From: Balaenoptera acutorostrata
Lineage: Eukaryota > Chordata > Mammalia > Artiodactyla > Balaenopteridae
Direction: 5' to 3'
DNA length: 64,000 nt
Assembly (NCBI RefSeq): GCF_949987535.1
Contig: NC_080073.1
Location: 94,775,344 to 94,839,343, forward strand
In this document: piece by piece, positions 12,065 to 23,070 of the stretch
How positions within the stretch are numbered: the stretch's first letter is position 1
How the letters are laid out: every line of letters starts with the position of its first letter
The notes under the pieces: model-generated
What the model saw: the letters and a program-made list of their open reading frames with translations, nothing else
Told to the model about the DNA's origin: nothing
Database searches by the model: none
Position numbers and translations under genes: made by a program

Positions 12065-14899
12065 GAGCCCAGGTAATAAAATAACTAGCTCAGAGCTTGG
12101 AAGAACCTAGGCCTCCTTTCTCCCAGCCGATATTCTCTCTACTCTGCCATGGTCTCATTCCCCTTGGGCCAGCCTGCCGTCCACTGAAGCTGGACCAGAA
12201 CTCCCCAGAACTGGTCCATTTCTCACTGGACTACTGGTGAAAAAACGACTATGGAGTCTTAAGGAGACTGATAGCTCGTCAGGTCATGTCTTCTCTGTCC
12301 CAGGACAAGTAAGTGGCCAATTCTCCTCCACTGTCTGACTTCCAAAGTTATGGTTGTGTTAAGTTTGTGGTTTTTAAAAAAATCTTCCTAGCTTAAGGGC
12401 TAGGGTGGGACACTGGAACAAGAAATGGGTCCCGAGGAAGAAAATGCTCAGGGAGTCAAGGGATGATGTCATCTCCCCAGTGTGTCAAAGAAAGACAAAG
12501 TTCTTGCCCAATCGACAAACATGTCACTTCCTCTGAAAAGATTACCCAAATGCTCCCACGCAGCCCTGTGGCCCTTTATTCTTGTGGCCCAAAGCCTTGT
12601 GAAGACGTGAGCGTGGGCAATGGATGCACAGTGAGGAGACTGCCGATCTGTTACAACCACAGGAAGGCGATGTGGGCCGCCTCCACCTGTAGCCTTCGCC
12701 TCTGGGAGCTGACCTCAAATTCATTTTATGTGACACTTGTGGAAATGCCCTTGCAGGAGCACTAAACTTCTGAGTGGAAGGGCACTCTGCCTTTCTCTCC
12801 ATTTCCTGCTCACTGCCTGATGATCCAGCAGCAGGCCCAGCTCTTAGCAAAACTGCTGCAGTGATAAATCTTGTCAGTTGTCATAACTCTCCCTTCCCAG
12901 CCAGACTCTGCCGGCTCCAGTGTTTTCTCTCCTGGCATCACTCAGATCTGCTCTCTGGTTAGGCTCAAAGTCCGGTCATTTACCATTTAGTTTCAAATTT
13001 ACACTCAGGTATCCTCCTGCCTGGGGGCATACACTTAGGATTCTATCTGGTCGTACAACGCAAAGTTTTCATCTGCTTACAAGAAATTTCAGGCATCCAC
13101 AAGCAAACTGAGAAAACCCTGAGAGGGGATTAGAGGTCCACCTAGATCCCTCAACATCACTGAAGCAGGCAGCCAGGTGATAGGGGGTGGCCAGCAGGCA
13201 GCTAAACCGTGACGGGAACCAAATGGAAAGGCAACGCCAGTTAACTCAGGTTTCCAGGCCGGGAACTGGCAAACGTGGAAATATGAAAACACTTCTCAAG
13301 GACACAGAGATCTCACTGCTATGTGTACATGCAGACTGCAAGGTGTCATGGGAAGCCGGGACATTAACACTTTCAATCAGCCCAAATTACGAAACCAAAT
13401 GATGCACGACAACATCATACGATTCCCTGGGAAAGAGTAGTTCATTTTATTACATAAATCCTGAGTTTTACCTTCACAAGAGGTTTCCTGCTTCAGAAAA
13501 TACACATACTATATCCTTGTTTTAAACATATAACTTTTCTTACGATAAGTTTCTCTCTACTAAGTGAATTGTGAATATTTAGACTATTGAGGCCAACAAA
13601 TTACTAGTCTGCCCAGAATCCCCACATCTCATCTTGGCCTGGACTCAGGTACCAGCTACTGCTTAGACTTCAGGAGGAGACCAAGACCTGCCATCCCAGC
13701 TGTTTATTGTTCTAAGCAGCTGCCTCGCTCTTTAGCACCCGAAAGGACACAATAGAGGACAGGAACCGAGTTGAGCAATCCCGGGGGTTTAAGGGTTAAT
13801 CATTCCTCGCCTCTTCCAGTCCTGGCTCCAGCTGCCAACCCTCCTGCTTGAGAAGGTGAGTTGGGAGGGCCTGGTCATTGGCTAAAGCAGCAGCAGGCTT
13901 CCTTAATTCAAACAAGCCCTCAGCTGGCAGCACCAGGCACTGCAGTTAGGAGTCAGGCGGGGGCACCGGCAGGCAGCCCAGGGCCTCGCAAGGAGATTTA
14001 TTTATGGTCCTGGGAGCGGGGCGGATGAAGCAGTACGCTGGCTCAGCCTCCTGCTGTTTACTTCTGCAGCCCCCGCTTCCAGACCCAGCAGTCTCCTCAC
14101 CTTCGGCTCCGGCTCTCAGCCCGCCACGCAAAGCCACGGTCACCGGGATACACGACTCCGGGGGGACTCTGTGTGCAACTAGTTTATCCTTCACGGCTTG
14201 ACCTTCCTCCTGCCCCCCTCCCTGGCTAGCTATGTCCAGTCTGGTCTCCACCTGTTCCTCAGGCTTTGCTCTCATGAAGGCAAGACCAGCAAAAACGCCT
14301 CCACCCCTACTCCCGCACCCCAGTGCTCCCAGCTTCCCAAACGCTGGGCTGGACTGAAGCGGTCCAGTAAGTGGGTGCCCTGAGGCACAGGTCCGCAGCC
14401 CCACCCCCAGAAATCCACTGAAACGCAGAAAGTAAAGCCTGAACTTTTGCCCCGGCGTCTCCCTGTTTTGCAGACGTTTTTAAAAAATTCCATTGCTGGA
14501 CCTGTTACTAAAGCAGCCACAGTTCCCCGCACTGAGAGACACTGCCCCAGAATCTCCTCTCCCTTTATACTTCGTCTCTGCTCTGTGTACCACCGCCCCG
14601 CCATCCTCTCCAAGTCAGTTGGCCCCTTGGTCTTCGCTCCTCTGGGGTCTAGTTCCATAGTGTGCTTCCCCTCGCCCACCCGACCGGACGGATTTAGACT
14701 TTTAGGCCGGAGTCGGACCCCTTAAAGACACCTCCTGTCCTGGCAGGGAACCAGCTGCCTTTCCCCTTCTACAGTGGTGAGGAGGGCAAAGGGGGTCAGC
14801 GTCCCTTCCACCTCCAGACACACAGCAAAGCTGGCAAGGCTGGCACATCCCAGCGCCTTGCACCCGCCTCCCCCGCGCCACCCGGGCAAAAGATCCCAC

Positions 14900-14986
14900 C
14901 TCGGCTCGGCTCTTGAGGCTGCTTCGCTTGGGTCGGAGCAGGACATCCTTGAAGTCCAGCTTGAGGTCGGCATCTATGCGGGGCAT
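14900..14986 (-). CDS. GMPR: GMPR exon 1 (coding part), residues 1-29
   Basis: GMP reductase 1 converts GMP to IMP and ammonia with NADPH, in the cytosol, returning guanine nucleotides to the IMP branch point. This segment reads MPRIDADLKLDF and on to residue 29 (RAE), matching the N-terminus known for mammalian GMPR. The start ATG is at 14986-14984 in a strong context (GCC just before it, in GC-rich leader). The last codon GAG is followed by GTGGGA, a good splice donor, at 14899-14894. The frame stays open upstream of this ATG to at least 15181 but contains no upstream in-frame ATG there, so this is the natural start. The next exon begins in phase 0, 6.9 kb away. Confidence 0.96.
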
Positions 14987-15310
14987 GGCGCCGGCGGCGC
15001 GCTCGGACTGGCGCGCCGGGAGCCCGCAGCTCCTCCCTGCGGCACGGGCTGGGGGGCGGGAGCAGCCGGGGCTTGCGGGGGCGTGGGGAAAGGGGGCGGG
15101 GCGGCGGGCACGCGGGGCTTGCTGTGCGGCGGCGGGTGCTCGGCCGGGCGCGCACGCCGCGCCCTTAAGGCCTGCGGACACCTGCAGCCGCGCTCGGCCC
15201 GCCCCCGCGCCCTGGGGGCTCCGCCCCGGCCCCGCTCCCCCCGCCCGCCGCCCGCCCCCCCCACCCCCCGGCCGGGGCCCCGGGGACGGGGGAGGGGGAG
15301 GACCGACGAG
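14987..15310 (-). promoter_or_regulatory. GMPR: GMPR promoter and 5' UTR in a CpG island
   Basis: The sequence from about 14880 to 15310 is extremely GC-rich and dense in CG dinucleotides, unlike the AT-rich surroundings. It contains Sp1-type GC boxes (for example GGGGCGGG at about 15053-15060 and a longer GGGCGGGGCGG run near 15094-15104) and no convincing TATA box. This is the usual architecture of a broadly used, TATA-less promoter, and exon 1 lies at its left edge. The transcription start cannot be fixed from sequence alone, so the limits are those of the GC-rich block upstream of the ATG. Confidence 0.85.
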
Positions 15311-15849
15311 TTGGGGACAGAGCAGACAGATGCTACGAAGCCCGCTTGTGTGACATTTTTAACCACCGCCCGCCCCTGTTGACAGCCTTGCTCATCGCGA
15401 TGACTGAAGTGGCGGGGATTGGGGAGGAGGGGCAATGCACACCGTCTCGTCTGTCACCGACGTCCTCTATAGGGAGACTGGGCATGTGACCGCCTTACCC
15501 GAGGAAAAGTCCTCCCCTTGAGAGGCTTCGCTTCTCCTTTCTCTGATTTCAAGACCCGTGCGCCCGTCAGGTGCTGAGTCACACCTCTCCTGTGCCAAAA
15601 ACTAAGAAATCCCTGGGAAGTTGGATCGAATTAGGAAAAGAAAGTGGGCAGGTGAATCTATTTAGCAGCAGTGGGCTTGTTGAGGCCATTTTTGAATTCC
15701 CTTTGGATTTCAGGGGTTGGTTTGTTTGTATAAAAGCGTGATGTCTGTAGTCAGCGCAGATCCTGGGATTCGAGGGACCCGAATCCCTCTGAGGGTTATG
15801 GGTGATGTCAGTTTACTTTTAACTCACTTGTTGACCACACGGAGCCGTT
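15310..15849. other. GMPR upstream flank, no gene seen
   Basis: Unique sequence just beyond the CpG island. It contains an E-box CATGTG (15483-15488) and an NF-E2/MARE-like motif (15572-15582), given separately; nothing else recognised. Confidence 0.6.
15572..15582 (+). promoter_or_regulatory. NF-E2/NRF2 (MARE-type) motif candidate
   Basis: TGCTGAGTCAC is an exact match to the NF-E2/small-Maf consensus. It lies about 590 bp upstream of the GMPR start codon. Motif match only; occupancy is unknown. Confidence 0.4.
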
Positions 15850-16040
15850 ATTATGCATTAGGAACATGCTGAAGTGCTCGGCCTGCACCTGTTCGTTCAC
15901 TCCACAACAACCCAAATGGAGCAGATAAGGTTTGCAGATAAGGCAAATGAGGACCGTATAAACGAAATAACTTGGCCAAGGTCTCAGTAAAGTTAAATAT
16001 AAATCTCTCAGCCCTTAAAACTTACTACAACGTTAGCTAA
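15850..16040 (-). repeat. MIR-like SINE
   Basis: Antisense MIR order of motifs: ATTATGCATTAGGAACATGC, an ACAACAACCC stretch, GATAAGGCAAATGAGG and AACTTGGCCAAGGTCTCAG. Confidence 0.65.
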
Positions 16041-16067
16041 AGCTGCTCTTGTCCTGGGACCTCTCTC

Positions 16068-16255
16068 TGCCCGGGTTCAAAACCTGACCCCACCACTTTC
16101 TAGCTGGATGACCTTGGGGGAGTCACTTAATTTCTCTAAACCTCAGTTTTCTCATAAGTTAAAAGGTGAAGAAAAACGTTTAATGCTAACCTCTCCCAGG
16201 TTTTGGGGAGAATTAAATTGTGTGTGTGTGTCTCCCATAGTTAATAAGCGGTAGC
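16068..16255 (+). repeat. MIR SINE
   Basis: Sense MIR: GGGTTCAAAACCTGACCCC, TAGCTGGATGACCTTGGG, CCTCAGTTTTCTCAT and a GAGAATTAAAT stretch. A short TG repeat follows at 16219-16231. Confidence 0.85.
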
Positions 16256-16839
16256 TATTTATTTGGGGTCACACGTTACATTATGTGTTTTATGCTTTAT
16301 ATCCTCAAACTAGATTGCTAACTGCACAAACGCAGGGATCACCTTTCATTTTCTTCAGTTGTCTGTAGGCTCGACCTGTTCTCAATGAACTCATATTTGG
16401 TACGGCTGACCATAAAGACACATCAAAATATTCATTTAATACAAATTCTGCAAATGATAAAATTCTTAGCCATCCCACTTGCTCTCATCATCTTTGTCCC
16501 ACAGGAAGTTCTTGAAGTTCATGAAAGGAAACGAAGGTTATCTGGGAGAGAATGAAAGTTGCCACAATTAGTTGAGCAGACGAAATATTTATGACCCTTA
16601 TTGAATCGTTGTGAGGCCGCCAGCTGGGCCGCTTATTTTCAAAGTAATGAAAGGGAACTTAATTCTGATCTTAAGTTCCTAATTAAAAACAAAATAAAAG
16701 TAAAATATAATTATTCTACGGTATGGTTATTTAAAAATGATTCTCCCAAGAGGGAAAAGAAACTAACCTTATTAAGCATCTGCCTAGGGTTAAAGTTACA
16801 GGGGTGAGTGTGGGCTTTATAGTCGTTATTACCTACGAT
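16256..16839. other. Unique sequence, nothing recognised
   Basis: AT-rich sequence without recognisable repeat or coding signal. Confidence 0.5.
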
Positions 16840-16848
16840 GTCTTAAAG

Positions 16849-17064
16849 CAGCGTTCCCCAACCTTTTTTTGCACCAGGGACTGGTTTCATGGAAGACAAT
16901 TTTTCCATGGACGTAGGTGGAGGGGGGGATGGTTCAGGCAGTAATGTGAGTGATGGGAAGCAACGTGAAGCGGCAGATGAAGCTTTGCTCGCTTGCCGGC
17001 CGCTCACCTCCTGCTGTGCGGCCCAGTTCCTAACAGGCCACAGACCGTACTGGTCCGCTGCCCT
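16849..17064 (+). mobile_element. MER1-type hAT-Charlie remnant
   Basis: Starts CAGCGTTCCCCAACC and contains GGAAGACAATTTTTCCATGG, CACCTCCTGCTGTGCGGCCC and CCTAACAGGCCACAGACCG, as in MER1 elements. The repeat TGTCTTAAAG occurs directly on both sides (16839-16848 and 17064-17073); hAT transposons make 8-bp duplications, which fits inside it. The right terminal inverted repeat appears to be missing. Confidence 0.8.
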
Positions 17065-17074
17065 GTCTTAAAGG

Positions 17075-17689
17075 AAAAGTCTCCTTAGGGTGACATTGCT
17101 TGTTTACCGGGATGGTACTTCTCCTCTTGGTTTCTTGCCCACTCCCTTTCTATTAGGATAGAGACAGAAGCTCACTTTGCACATTTCATTTCTTTTCCTT
17201 CTGGAATGTTCCATCATACCTGCCCTCTTCCCAGGCACAAAATCATGTTCCAGGGGTCTCAGCTGAGAACTTAGAAGGGTAGAGGGGAAATTATTTTTTC
17301 TCTCCTACAATTTGTTAATTTAAGTTACGATCTTACCTAGTCTGTATGCAATGTTGAAATAGTCACAAGAACATAAGGCTCAACCTATTTATAATTTAAA
17401 TTTATTAGATTTATGAGTTATTTAAACACATGGGAAGATTTTACTTAAGTCAAACAATTGAAGCACTAAACGGAAAATGAATATATTACATTTAAATATG
17501 CAGTGTAACATGTTTATAGAAATTTAATTACATTTATGAACAGGACTAAACATTTTCAAAGGCTTCTTTATGGTAAAATTTGCTAAACTTAGAATAAGAT
17601 GATTAGGAACCTAAATTTGAAAACTTAAAGAATTTGAGGTTTTAAAAGTGTAACTTTTTTTTTAATTTGGATTTTAGCAGTTGTATGCA
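17075..17689. other. AT-rich unique sequence
   Basis: No repeat or coding feature recognised. Confidence 0.5.
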
Positions 17690-18240
17690 TTTCTATTGCT
17701 ATGTAACAAATTACCAAAAAAATTAGCAGTCTTAAAAACACAGTTTCTATAGGTCAGAAGTTTGGGCCTGGCTTACTCGGGTTCTTTGCTTCAAGGTTTT
17801 ATCAGACTGCAATGCAGGTGTTAGCTGGAAATGTGATCTCATCAGAACCTCAACTGGGGAAAGACACACTTTCAAGCTCTCTCAGATTGTTGTGAGAATA
17901 CATTTCCTGCAGCTGCAGAACTGTGGATTTCAGATTCTTGCTAGAGGCCTCTCTCCGCTCCTAGAGGCTGCTTACAGATCCTTGCCATATAGGATTCTCC
18001 AACATGTCCACATATTTCCTGAAAGCATGCTTCTTCAGAGCTGGCAATAGAGAGAATTTGAGTTTGCTAGCCAGATGGAGTCCTGTTTAACAAAATGTAA
18101 TCACTAGAGTAATGTTGCATCACTTTGCCATATTCGGTTGAGTAGAAGCAAGTCATAGGTCCCACCCACACTCAACAGGAGGGAATTATAAAAGGGCGTG
18201 AGCTCCAGGAGGTGGTGATCGTGGAGGCAACCCTAGGGCC
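17690..18240 (+). repeat. Ancient dispersed repeat, class not resolved
   Basis: Begins with a TTTCTATTGCTATGTAACAA motif and ends with CCCACCCACACTCAACAGG and AATTATAAAAGGGCGTGAG, both familiar from a common old mammalian repeat. I cannot name the family with confidence; LTR-like is one option. Confidence 0.5.
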
Positions 18241-19635
18241 TGTCTGTCACACCAGTTTTTCTACTAATTTTTTTTTTTTCTGTTCCAGGATTCAAATCAG
18301 GATTTCAAACGTCATTTCATTTAGTAGTCAGCACCAAGGGCATCCTTAGACTCTTCGAATCTGTGACAGTTTCTCAGACTTTCCTTATCATTCATGACCT
18401 CGACACTTTTGAAGAGAGTTGGTCGTGTATTTTGTCCCTCAATTTGGATTTGCCTGATGTCTTCTTAATGTAAGACTTGGGTTATGGGGGTGGATGTAGG
18501 GGAGGGGGATGCCACAGAGGTGAAGCACTCTTCTCATTGTATCATATCAGGGGTTCATAATATTAATGTGACTTATTACTGGCGATGTGAACCTTGATGA
18601 CTTGGGTAAGGTGTGTCTGTCAGGTTTCTCCACTGTAAAGTGACCATTTTCACCTGTCCATGCTCTATTCACTGGAAGCGAGTTACTAAGCCAGCCCACA
18701 CTCACGTGGAGGGGATTTAGCTCCACCTCTTGGAGGGAAGAGTGTCAAAGAATTTGCTGATGTATGTTAATACCACCGAGCAATAAATACCACTGAGTAA
18801 ATAAATTTGGGGAGATATTTTGAGGCTGTACAACTATCCTATTTCTCACTGAAATTTCTTCTATTAATTTTAGCATTCATGACTGATAATTTTTTATCAT
18901 TTTCTTTTTCCCTCCTCTACTAATATGAAAGTTATATTCTGTTTCTATTTTTTTATTCAGTTCCTAGAAATTATAACATGTGTGTTTAGCTTATTAAGTT
19001 CTTTAATAAACTTAATTTTAAATTATCAAAATCTTTACCCCTGTCCCCCAATAATACAAGGAGCTCAGAACACTTTAAGTCCATTCATCACATTCCTGAC
19101 TTACATGCTATTTTTGTATGGTATTTTGAGTCTCTCTGTCATTTATTTATTTTTACCCCACTAGATCAGTAGATAATATCATTGCTGCTGCTGCTGCTGT
19201 TGTTGTTGTTTTTAAATCACCATCTAATTACTTTTACCTATATGTTGCCACTTTATCCTTCTTGCAACTCAGTCCTGCTAGGTGGGATGGCTCTCTTATT
19301 CTGAAGAATATTCTTTAGAAAATTTTTTAGTAAGGTTTTGCTTGTGACAAACTCTCAGTTTTTATTTATATGAACATGTCTTTATTTTGTCCTCATTTTT
19401 AAATAATATTTTTCCCAGGTATAGAATTCTAGGTTGGTAGTCATTTTCGTCAGCACACTGAAAATCTTTCTCCAATGCTTTTCGTCTCCATTATTGCTGT
19501 AAAGAAGTCAGTTGTAAATCTAACTGTACTTCCTTTAATGGAGGTAGTACTGCATTGAGGCTACAACTTCTCAAGCATTTCCCCCTCTTTCCTTTTTTTG
19601 ACTATTCTGCTCAATAGTCAAACAGCCCTCTTTGC
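18241..19635 (-). mobile_element. Old L1M-like fragments
   Basis: 18290-18780 contains ATTCATGACCTCGACACTTT and GGTTTCTCCACTGTAAAGTG, landmarks of an old L1-associated repeat. 19250-19540 resembles an antisense L1 ORF1 end (AGAATTCTAGGTTGGTAG and AAGAAGTCAGTTGTAAATCT). Diverged; borders are approximate. A TGC/TTG microsatellite lies at 19183-19211. Confidence 0.55.
19183..19211. repeat. Compound (TGC)n(TTG)n microsatellite
   Basis: Several TGC units followed by several TTG units, seen directly in the sequence. Confidence 0.9.
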
Positions 19636-20179
19636 ACTCAGCTGAGAAGTGGGGAGAGGTTGGGACTTGAGTGTAGATCCTCCTCATCCTAACCCTGAAG
19701 ATTTAGTCCTGTGGGGTCCCCATTTAGTGTGGGCAGGGTCTTCTAACAGACCCTCTTCCTTGCATGGGACCTGAGACCTGACTGCTCTTTTTCTCCTGAC
19801 ACAGATGCTGAATTGAAGTAGAGGTGAGGGGTGTCAGCAGATGCTGCCAGGGAACATGAGAGGCTGATGCTCAATTATTGTGCTTACCTCTCCAGGTACT
19901 GACTTTTGGGCAAAAACTGGCCCATGAGCTTCCAAGTGTGTTCAGTTCTACGATGTTGAACAAGCTTCAAGTTGTTGTTATTTTAAGTCCAGTACTTTTC
20001 ATTATATTTAGAGGGAGGGTTGATCTGTATGACCTAGTCCATCACTAACCAGCAAATAGAACTTGACAATAGTCACTTAATCACTAAGGTTTATGGATTA
20101 ACAGTGACTGGACCAGCTGAGTCATTTGTCAGACACAAGTTTGAAGGAAAGTCACATTTGGTAAAGTATGGCTACTGGT
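19636..20179. other. Unique sequence, nothing recognised
   Basis: No coding or repeat feature recognised. Confidence 0.5.
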
Positions 20180-20375
20180 CCTTTCCATTTCTTGAGTCAT
20201 TACTCTCTACTTGCCCCTACACTAAATCCTTGAGGTGCATTGTCTCCTTTGATTATCAAAACACAGCTATGAAGTACAGCCTATTTTTATTCCCATTTAA
20301 CAGATAAAGAAACAAAGTGAAACAGAGCTGTTCAAACTAGGATCTGCCTGACTACAGACTTCCTCTAGGCAAGCC
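20180..20375 (-). repeat. MIR-like SINE
   Basis: Antisense MIR motifs: TTATTCCCATTTAACAGATA and AAGAAACAAAGTGAAACAG, ending AGGATCTGCCTGACTAC. Confidence 0.7.
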
Positions 20376-20429
20376 CTCTTACCTATAGTGCCTCCCAAAG
20401 AAAAACAAAAGTCTATGTCAAATTGGATA

Positions 20430-21190
20430 GAGTCTCCTCTAATTAAAAATATATCTTGGAGACATTACTTCATACTTATTAGGATGGCTATTATTTTAAA
20501 AATGGAAAATGCTGGAGAAGAGGTAGAGAAATTGGAACACATGTCTTGCTGGTGGGAATGTAAAATGGTACAGTTTGTGGAAAATAGTTGGGCAGTTCCT
20601 CAAAAAGCTAAACACAGAATTACTGTATGATCTGAGTATATACCCCAAAGCACTGAAAGTAGGGACTCAGACACTTGAACATCAATGTTCATAGTAGCAT
20701 TATTCACAGTAGCCAAAAGATGGAAACACTTCACATGTCCCTGGATAGATAAATGGATAAACAAAATGTGGTGTATTCATGCAATGAAATAGTATCCAGC
20801 CTTTAAAAAGGAAGTAAATTCTGGTACATTCTTTAACATAAATGAACCTTAAATACATTATGCCAAGTGAAATAAGCCCAGTCACATAAGGACAAATATT
20901 GTAAGATTCCACTTATATGAGGAACCTAAAATAGGCAAATTCACAGACACCAAAAGTAGAATAGAGGTTACTAGGGGCTGAGAGGAGGGGAGACTGGGGA
21001 GTTAGTGTTTGATGGGTACAGAGTTTCTGACTGGGGTGATGAAAATTTCCTGGAGATGGAAAGAAGTGATGGTTGTATGACATTATAAATGTTCATAATG
21101 TTGCCGAATTGTATATTTTAAAATGGTTAAAGTGGTAAATTTTGTTATGTGTATTTTACCACAGTAAAAAATGTCATGAAAAAATAAATG
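20430..21190 (+). mobile_element. Old L1M 3' fragment
   Basis: Sense L1 ORF2 end and 3' UTR: CTTGCTGGTGGGAATGTAAA, ACAGTAGCCAAAAGATGGAA, GTATATTTTAAAATGGTTAA. Strongly diverged, so an old copy. Confidence 0.85.
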
Positions 21191-21436
21191 AAGTAAATCA
21201 TGTATATTTTTTAAAAAGTACTTCTTGATATAATACATTTCATCCCTGCCTCACTGCCCCCCCACCATATTCCACCTTAATTCAGTTCTTCTAAAGCAAT
21301 GTCATTTGGGGGTACACAAGAACATGGTCCTAATCCTATAACCATTTACTGAGAAATGGTCTATGTAGGTTTTCCAAGTTCCCATTGGAACTCAGTTAAT
21401 GTATACTCTATTCTCAATGGATTTGAAATAGCACAC

Positions 21437-21459
21437 CAAAAAAAAAAAAAAAAAAAAAG
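21437..21459 (+). repeat. Poly(A) run
   Basis: A pure A tract of about 22 bases with no element recognised directly to its left. Confidence 0.85.
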
Positions 21460-21597
21460 AAGTCTGCACAAAAGGATATATAGATCATGGAATTAAGGAG
21501 AAAGGAAAATCATATTAGGAGAATAATAAAAGCCAGAGGTAAACTGATCACATACAAATGCATCACATGTTCCTAAAGCTAAAAAAGACCTCCAAAT

Positions 21598-22790
21598 TTT
21601 GACCAGCCTCCTAGAGTAATGGAAATGAAAACAAAAATTAAAAAAATGGGACCTAATGAAACTTAAAAGCTTTTGCACAGCAAAGGAAGCCATAAACAAG
21701 ACAAAAAGACAACCCTCAGAATGGGAGAAAATATTTGCAAATGAAGCAACTGACAAAGGATTAATCTCAAAATATACAAGCAACTCATGCAGCTCAATAT
21801 CAAAAAAACAAACAACCCCATCCAAAAATGGGTGGAAGACCTAAATAGACATTTCTCCAAAGTAGACATACAGATGGCCAACAAACACATGAAAATATGC
21901 CCAACATCACTAATCATTAGGGAAATGCAAATCAAAACCACAATGAGGTATCATCTCACACCTGTCAGAATGGCCATCATCAAAAAATCTAGAAACAATA
22001 AATGCTGGAGAGGGTGTGGAGAAAAGGGAACCCTCCTGCACTGTTGGTGGGAATGTAAATTGATAGAGCCACTATGGAGAACAGTATGCAGGTTCCTTAA
22101 AAAACTAAAAATAGAACTACCATATGACCCAGCAATCCTACTACTGGGCATATACCCTGAGAAAACCATAATTCAAAAAGAGACATGTACCACAATGTAC
22201 AGTGCAGCACTATTTACAATAGCCAGGACATGGAAGCAACCTAAGTGTCCATCAACAGATGAATGGATAAAGAAGATGTGGCTCATATATACAATGGAAT
22301 ATTACTCACCCATAAAAAGGAATGAAATTGAGTTATTTGTAATGAGGTGGATGGACCTAGAATCTGTCATACAGAGTGAAGTAAGTCAGAAAGAGAAAAA
22401 CAAATACTGTATGCTAAGCACATATATGTAATCTAAAAAAATGGTACTGGTGAACCTAGTGGCAGGGCAGGAATAAAGACGCAGACGTAGAGAACGAACT
22501 TGAGGACACAGCGGGGGAAAGGGAAGCTGGGATGAAGTGAGAGAGTAGCATGGACATATATACACTACCAAATGTAAAATAGATAGCTAGTGGGAAGCGG
22601 CTGCATAGCACAGGGAGATCAGCTCGGTGCACTGTGACGACCTAGAGAGATGGGATAGGGAGGGTGGGAGGGAGGCTCAAGAGGGAAGGGATGTGGGGAT
22701 ATATGTATACATATAGCTGATTCACTTTGTTGTACAGCAGAAACTAACACAACATTGTAAAGCAATTATACTCCAATAAAGATGAAAAAA
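21598..22790 (+). mobile_element. 5'-truncated L1 (1.2 kb) with target duplication
   Basis: End of L1 ORF2 plus 3' UTR and A-tail. An open frame (21787-22431, about 210 codons) covers the C-terminal part of ORF2p, including the cysteine-rich region [19 protein letters not shown]. The element is flanked by a perfect 17-bp repeat AAAAAAGACCTCCAAAT (21581-21597 and 22791-22807). It is dead on arrival because it lacks the promoter, ORF1 and the endonuclease and reverse transcriptase domains. Low divergence in the frame suggests a fairly recent insertion. Confidence 0.93.
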
Positions 22791-22860
22791 AAAAAAGACC
22801 TCCAAATATGACATTCAGAATTCTAGGACCAAAATAGTGGGAGAAGAATGAAATGTGCTA

Positions 22861-23061
22861 TGTACAAAATGGATAAGTAATGAGAACCTACTGTATAGCA
22901 CAGGGAACTCTACTCAATGCTCTGTGGTGACCTAAATGGGAAGGAAATCCAAAAAAGAGGGGATGTATGTACACATATAGCTGGTTCACTTTGCTGTACA
23001 GCAGAAACTAACACAACATTGTAAAGCAAATATACTCCAATAAAAATTAATTAAAAAAAAA
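22861..23061 (+). mobile_element. Short L1 3' tail
   Basis: CCTACTGTATAGCACAGGGA through CCAATAAAAATTAATT plus A-tail. The repeat AAGAATGAA is present at 22844-22852 and 23062-23070. A separate insertion placed some 50 bp after the preceding L1. Confidence 0.87.
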
Positions 23062-23070
23062 AAGAATGAA

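Larger units (their letters stand above)
8007..14899 (-). other. GMPR: GMPR intron 1
   Basis: 6.89 kb intron. Recognised contents: a CHR-type SINE (10236-10543), a MER5A-type hAT fragment (11463-11620) and a MaLR-like solo LTR (11654-12064). The long stretches 8007-10235, 10544-11462 and 12065-14880 look unique, and the open frames in them have no recognisable protein features. Confidence 0.9.

Noticed and set aside
14987..15181. In-frame 65-residue N-terminal extension of GMPR through the CpG island
   Set aside because: The frame is open, but the first codon at 15181 is GTG, not ATG, and no ATG occurs in frame before the known start. High GC content makes stop-free frames common, and the known mammalian protein starts at MPRIDADL.
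14774..15382. Plus-strand open frame of about 200 codons opposite GMPR exon 1
   Set aside because: Rich in Arg, Pro, Gly and Ala because of the CpG island; lies antisense to a real exon and shows no domain.
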